This document shows positions 60,442-64,000 of a DNA stretch of 64,000 nt, in pieces; the first letter of the stretch is position 1; every line of letters starts with the position of its first letter. The notes below the pieces were generated by a model, which was not told the DNA's origin, did not search any database, and worked only from the letters and a program-made list of their open reading frames with translations. The stretch covers positions 1-64,000 of the forward strand of contig NZ_JACJHR010000024.1 in the NCBI RefSeq assembly GCF_014174495.1. The letters are read 5' to 3'. The translations under genes were made by a program, and so were the position numbers. The stretch comes from Amycolatopsis echigonensis. Its GTDB lineage: Bacteria; Actinomycetota; Actinomycetes; Mycobacteriales; Pseudonocardiaceae.

Positions 60442-61341
60442 TCAAGGGTTTCGGCGGCGCACTCCGCTCAGCAACGCTACGAATACTGACGTTCCGGCGG
60501 CGAGCCAACCGACCACTCGGGACAGTTCCACTGCGCGCGTCACGTGTCCGGCGTCCGGGTTCCGGCCGACGCCGAGCACCGGCAATTCCACGACCCCTTG
60601 CGGGTACTCGGTCCGTCCGCCGACGCGGATTTCCAGCGCCCCAGCGAAAGCCGCCTCGACCCGACCGGCGTTCGGGCTCGGGTGTGCGATCGTGTCCCGC
60701 CGCCAAGCCCGCCACGCGCCGCCCGCCGAACCGCCGACGACCGGAGCGCCCAGGACGGTCAACGCGGCGGCGACCCGGGTCGGCAGAAGGTGGACGAGTT
60801 CATCGAGCCGGTCGATCACCCAGTGCCCGGGAAGCAGACGGCGCAGCAGCCCGACCGTCCGTGCCGCGAGCAGTCCGGGCACGCCCGCGACCGCACCCCA
60901 CAGCAGTGGGGTAACGACCACTTCGGACGTGTTCTCGGCCAGAGTTTCCACGGACGCACGGGAAAGCCCGATCGTGCTCAGTCCGTCGGTGACGCGCGGG
61001 TCCAGTTCGGACAATGTGTCGCGCGCGGGTTCCAGACGGCCTTCCTCGAGATCGCGAGCCAGTTCCGTGCCCTGCGTGGCCAGCCCGGACGCGCCGACGA
61101 CCGCCCAAGTCGCCACCGCTGTCGCCGTCGCCTGGCACACCGGACTGCGGCGGCCGGCGCGCTCGGCCAGCACTCCGGCCGCGACTGCCGCACCAGCGAT
61201 TCCGAGTCCGGTCGCGCGCCGAGAACCGGTGGCGGCGACTACCCGGTGGAAGGCGGTGACCGGCGGCCGTCGCCGCGGATCGCCGAGAGCACCGTCAGCG
61301 GCCAAACCGAGAATCAAGCCGATCGCGCGCGCCGCGCTCAC
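60442..61341 (-). CDS. cobD: adenosylcobinamide-phosphate synthase
   Basis: A 299-aa CobD/CbiB membrane protein that links aminopropanol to adenosylcobyric acid in cobalamin synthesis. Landmarks: GLAADGALGDPRRRPPVTAFHRVV, ETLAENTSEVVVTPLLWG, LLPTRVAAALTVL and the Asn/Pro-rich SPNAGRVEAAFAGALEIRVGG. The GTG at 61341 starts ten bases before a spacer to gntR. The alpha-ribazole phosphatase half of the RNase H fusion is 4 kb away in the same block. Confidence 0.92.
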   Translation of the reverse strand: MSAARAIGLILGLAADGALGDPRRRPPVTAFHRVVAATGSRRATGLGIAGAAVAAGVLAERAGRRSPVCQATATAVATWAVVGASGLATQGTELARDLEEGRLEPARDTLSELDPRVTDGLSTIGLSRASVETLAENTSEVVVTPLLWGAVAGVPGLLAARTVGLLRRLLPGHWVIDRLDELVHLLPTRVAAALTVLGAPVVGGSAGGAWRAWRRDTIAHPSPNAGRVEAAFAGALEIRVGGRTEYPQGVVELPVLGVGRNPDAGHVTRAVELSRVVGWLAAGTSVFVALLSGVRRRNP

Positions 61342-61366
61342 CTGTAGCCCCCCGAACGTGGACGAT

Positions 61367-62074
61367 TCAGCCGCCGAGATTACTCGACACCGCGACGGCG
61401 ATTTCCTCGCGTGCCTGCTCCACGATGTCGCGCATCGCGCGTTCGGCGCGAGCCGCGTCGCCGAGGTCGATCGCCTCGGCGACCTCGACGTGCAGCGCGA
61501 CCGCCTCGGGCTGCGGTTCTTCGGGCATCAGGCCGTGTTCGGTGCGGCCGGCGAGCACTTCCGCGACCACGGAGGACAGCTGCGCGAACATCGGATTCCG
61601 CGACGCGGACAGCAGCAGATCGTGGAACGCGACGTCGTGGCCGAGGAAGGTTTCGAGGTCACGAGCGCGCGCCGTGCGCTGGAGGTGCACGGCCAGTGCG
61701 CGGAGGCGCCCGCGTTCCTCCGGGGTCGCCCGGATCGCGGCGAACCGGGCGGCGCACGGTTCGACAGCCGAGCGCAGTTCGGTCAGCGTGCGGAGCGCGG
61801 CCGCCCGGTCCGCGCCGTCGAGCTGCCAGCGGATCAGCCGCGGGTCATAGTGGTTCCACTCGGCCGGCTCGCGGACGGTGACCCCGACGCGGCGGCGGCT
61901 GCTGGTCAGCCCCATCGTCTCGAGGACCCGCACGACCTCGCGGGCCACAGTCCGCGACGCCCCGTACCGCTCCTGCAGCTCCTCCGAGCGCAGCACCGCA
62001 CCCGGCGCCAGCTCGCCGCTCGCGATCGCCGCGCCGAGCTCGTCGAGCATGTCCTCGTGCCGATCAGTCCCCAC
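61367..62074 (-). CDS. gntR: GntR-family gluconate operon regulator
   Basis: A 235-aa FadR-type repressor. wHTH at residues 10-70 (LRSEELQERYGASRTVAREVVRVLETMGL) and an FCD effector domain (about 90-225) with metal-site residues in FLGHDVAFHDLLL and ALHVEVAEAI. GTG start at 62074. It is divergent from gntK and gntP; two strong palindromes lie between. It should release them when gluconate or a phosphogluconate is present. Confidence 0.88.
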   Translation of the reverse strand: MGTDRHEDMLDELGAAIASGELAPGAVLRSEELQERYGASRTVAREVVRVLETMGLTSSRRRVGVTVREPAEWNHYDPRLIRWQLDGADRAAALRTLTELRSAVEPCAARFAAIRATPEERGRLRALAVHLQRTARARDLETFLGHDVAFHDLLLSASRNPMFAQLSSVVAEVLAGRTEHGLMPEEPQPEAVALHVEVAEAIDLGDAARAERAMRDIVEQAREEIAVAVSSNLGG

Positions 62075-62102
62075 GCAGTCAACCTAGCGCTCTGATTCGA
62101 TT

Positions 62103-62134
62103 AAGTACTACTTCTTCTTGATTAAGTAGTACTT
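62103..62134. promoter_or_regulatory. double operator of the gluconate operon
   Basis: Two palindromes, AAGTACTACTT (62103-62113) and AAGTAGTACTT (62124-62134), each of the form AAGTA-N-TACTT and preceded by ATT. Their centres are 21 bp apart, two helical turns, so two repressor dimers would bind on the same DNA face. They lie between gntR and gntK. Confidence 0.8.
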
Positions 62135-62176
62135 TTGAGTTTGACTCTCCAGGGCACAAAGACGTGGGAGGTGCGG

Positions 62177-62671
62177 ATGACGGTCATCGTGGTGATGGGC
62201 GTATCAGGCTCGGGCAAGACAACGGTGGGCACAGCGCTCGCGCAGGAACTCGGGACCGTGTACGCCGAAGCAGACACCTTCCACCCTCGCGCGAACATCG
62301 AAAAGATGACCGCCGGGCACCCGCTGACCGACGAGGACCGGGCGCCGTGGCTGGCGGCGATCGCGTCCTGGATCCGGGAGCATCACGAGAACGGCGCTGT
62401 CGTGAGTTCGTCCGCTCTGAAGCGGCGCTACCGCGACGTGCTGCGTGGCGGCGGGGATGTGTGGTTCCTGCACCTGCACGGCTCGCGTGACCTGCTCGCC
62501 GAGCGGATGAAGACCCGTACCGGCCACTTCATGCCGGTTTCGCTGCTCGATTCCCAGCTCGCCGACCTCGAACCGCTGGAAGCGGACGAGCCGGGAGCGA
62601 CCTTCGACATCAGCCTCTCGCCCGCCGACCTCGTCGAGGCGGCGCTCAAAGCGTTCCGGGAGCGCGCATGA
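62177..62671 (+). CDS. gntK: gluconokinase
   Basis: A 164-aa kinase that phosphorylates gluconate to 6-phosphogluconate. P-loop [12 protein letters not shown] (residues 7-18), substrate region EADTFHPRANIEKMTAGHPLTDEDRAPWL, and VVSSSALKRRYRDVLR. ATG at 62177 with GGGAGG upstream; a GTG two codons earlier is also near it. It overlaps gntP by four bases (ATGA). Confidence 0.94.
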   Translation: MTVIVVMGVSGSGKTTVGTALAQELGTVYAEADTFHPRANIEKMTAGHPLTDEDRAPWLAAIASWIREHHENGAVVSSSALKRRYRDVLRGGGDVWFLHLHGSRDLLAERMKTRTGHFMPVSLLDSQLADLEPLEADEPGATFDISLSPADLVEAALKAFRERA

Positions 62672-64000
62672 CTATCCTCGCCGCCGGCTGGACCGGCCAC
62701 GACACCCGCCTGATCGTCGCCACGGTGCTCGCCATCGCCGTGATCGTGGTCCTGATCAGCAAGGTCAAACTGCATCCGCTGCTCGCGCTCACGCTGGGTT
62801 CCGGCGTGCTCGGCCTGGTCGCCGGAATGCCGGTGGACAAGCTGCTGAAGAGCTTCACGAACGGCGTCGGCAGCACCGTCGCGTCCGTCGGCGTATTGAT
62901 CGCGTTCGGCGCGATGCTGGGCAAACTGCTCGCCGATTCCGGCGGCGCGGACCGGATCGTGGACACCGTGCTCGGCCGGGTCCGCGGGCCCGGGCTGCCG
63001 TGGGCGATGGCGCTGGTCGCCGCGCTGATCGGGTTGCCGATGTTCTTCGAGATCGGCCTGGTCATGCTGATCCCGGTGGTGCTGCTGGTCGCCAAGCGCA
63101 GCGGGAAACCCGTGCTGCTGCTGGGAATTCCGGCCTTGGCCGGGTTGTCGGTGCTGCACGGCCTGATCCCGCCGCACCCCGGTCCGCTGGCCGCCGCCGG
63201 TTCGCTGAACGCCAACGTCGGCCTCACCCTGGGGCTGGGCCTGCTGGTCGGGCTGCCCACGGTGATCATCGCCGGTCCGCTGTTCGGCCGCCTCGCCGCG
63301 AAGATGGTGCCCGACGCCGCACCGCCCGCCCGGCTGGTCCCGGAATCCGAGGGCACCGACGAAAAGCACCGTCCGAGCTTCGGCGCGACTCTGTCCACCG
63401 TGCTGCTGCCGGTCGTCCTGATGCTGGCGAAGGCACTCGCGGACATCTTGGCGGGCAAGGCGAACCCGGCCCGCCGCGTCCTGGACTTCATCGGCGACCC
63501 GCTCGTCGCGCTGCTGCTGGCGGTCCTCGTCGGCATGGTCGTGCTGGGCCGTCCGGCGCGGCTGAACCGGCAACGGCTGTCGTCGATCATCGGCGATTCC
63601 CTCGGCCCGATCGCCGGGATCGTGCTGATCGTGGCCGCGGGCGGCGGGTTCAAGCAGACGCTGGTGGACGCCGGGGTCGGCGACGTGATCACCAGCCTCG
63701 CCAAGGGCGCGCACCTGTCCCCGCTGCTGCTCGGCTGGCTGGTCGCGGTGGCGATCCGCCTGGCGACCGGCTCGGCGACGGTCGCGACGGTCTCCGCGGC
63801 GGGCATCGTCGCCCCGCTGGCCGCGACCCTCGACCCGACGCACAACGCACTGCTGGTGCTGGCCATCGGTGCTGGATCGCTTTTCTTCTCGCATCTGAAC
63901 GACGCCGGGTTCTGGCTGGTCAAGGAGTACTTCGGGATGTCGGTCGGCCAGACGCTGAAGAGCTGGTCGGTGATGGAAACGGTCATCTCGGTGGTGGCGA
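62668..64000 (+). CDS. gntP: gluconate:H+ symporter, cut by window end
   Basis: 444 codons are present and no stop is reached; the family usually has about 450-460 residues, so only a few are missing. About twelve TM helices. GntP motifs: FGAMLGKLLADSGGADRIV, MFFEIGLVMLIPVV, HGLIPPHPGPLAA and, at the end, HLNDAGFWLVKEYFGM. It imports gluconate for the kinase next to it. Translation is coupled to gntK by an ATGA overlap. Confidence 0.93.
   Translation, partial: MTILAAGWTGHDTRLIVATVLAIAVIVVLISKVKLHPLLALTLGSGVLGLVAGMPVDKLLKSFTNGVGSTVASVGVLIAFGAMLGKLLADSGGADRIVDTVLGRVRGPGLPWAMALVAALIGLPMFFEIGLVMLIPVVLLVAKRSGKPVLLLGIPALAGLSVLHGLIPPHPGPLAAAGSLNANVGLTLGLGLLVGLPTVIIAGPLFGRLAAKMVPDAAPPARLVPESEGTDEKHRPSFGATLSTVLLPVVLMLAKALADILAGKANPARRVLDFIGDPLVALLLAVLVGMVVLGRPARLNRQRLSSIIGDSLGPIAGIVLIVAAGGGFKQTLVDAGVGDVITSLAKGAHLSPLLLGWLVAVAIRLATGSATVATVSAAGIVAPLAATLDPTHNALLVLAIGAGSLFFSHLNDAGFWLVKEYFGMSVGQTLKSWSVMETVISVVA

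Overview
The window is high-GC actinobacterial DNA with strong codon-position GC bias, many GTG starts and one TTG start. Gene content points to a Pseudonocardiaceae-type organism, most likely Amycolatopsis or a close relative. It carries mycobacterial-type genes (glnA2, a Hip1/CaeA-like lipoprotein protease, secA2, LysX, RNase H/phosphatase fusion, ptpA, SURF1, cobD) next to Streptomyces-type ones (nadE near glnA2, an SCO6745-family gene). The species call is inference; the phylum is secure. I saw no integrase, transposase, CRISPR array or tRNA.

Left part (0.5-24.6 kb): a secreted amidase and glnA2 on the minus strand, an MFS transporter, an LppX-like lipoprotein, a decayed protease remnant beside an intact Hip1-like protease, then divergent secA2 and nadE. 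Next come ogt, a DinB-family protein and a membrane protein, separated by long non-coding spacers full of degenerate repeats. lysX (minus) and panB (plus) diverge, and ctaG, uppP, a secreted beta-helix protein and a proline iminopeptidase follow. Strong hairpin terminators separate convergent units.

Middle part (24.6-38.3 kb): a polyamine/GABA module. It holds a PotABCD-type importer, a gamma-aminobutyraldehyde dehydrogenase, a FadR-type GntR regulator, a stand-alone Cache-type sensor, a PucR regulator, and a gabT/aldehyde dehydrogenase pair. GlnA2 orthologues in Streptomyces are gamma-glutamylpolyamine synthetases, so glnA2 at 2-3 kb may serve the same metabolism. A metal-receptor-like protein and an RNB ribonuclease follow.

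Secretion part (38.4-49.5 kb): a CooC/MinD-like ATPase with a Fur/Zur-like box lies at the end of a compact minus-strand operon resembling a minimal type IV secretion system. The operon has a pilin-like protein, a two-TM VirB3-like protein, a VirB4 ATPase, a VirB6-like polytopic protein, a VirB8/TcpC-like protein, a lysozyme plus NlpC/P60 hydrolase, and a large Pro/Ala/Gln-rich protein. There is no relaxase or coupling protein in view. This is the best candidate for an uncharacterised system.

Right part (49.9-64 kb): an SCO6745-family gene that appears leaderless, the RNase P RNA gene rnpB, sfnG and an ArsB/NhaD transporter, and a GT-C glycosyltransferase. Then comes the mycobacterial block RNase H/phosphatase, zinc-ribbon protein, Nif3, ptpA, SURF1 and cobD. 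The window ends in a gluconate operon (gntR divergent from gntK-gntP, gntP cut by the window edge) with a clear double operator. In M. tuberculosis panB lies close to the RNase H block, whereas here about 35 kb separates them.
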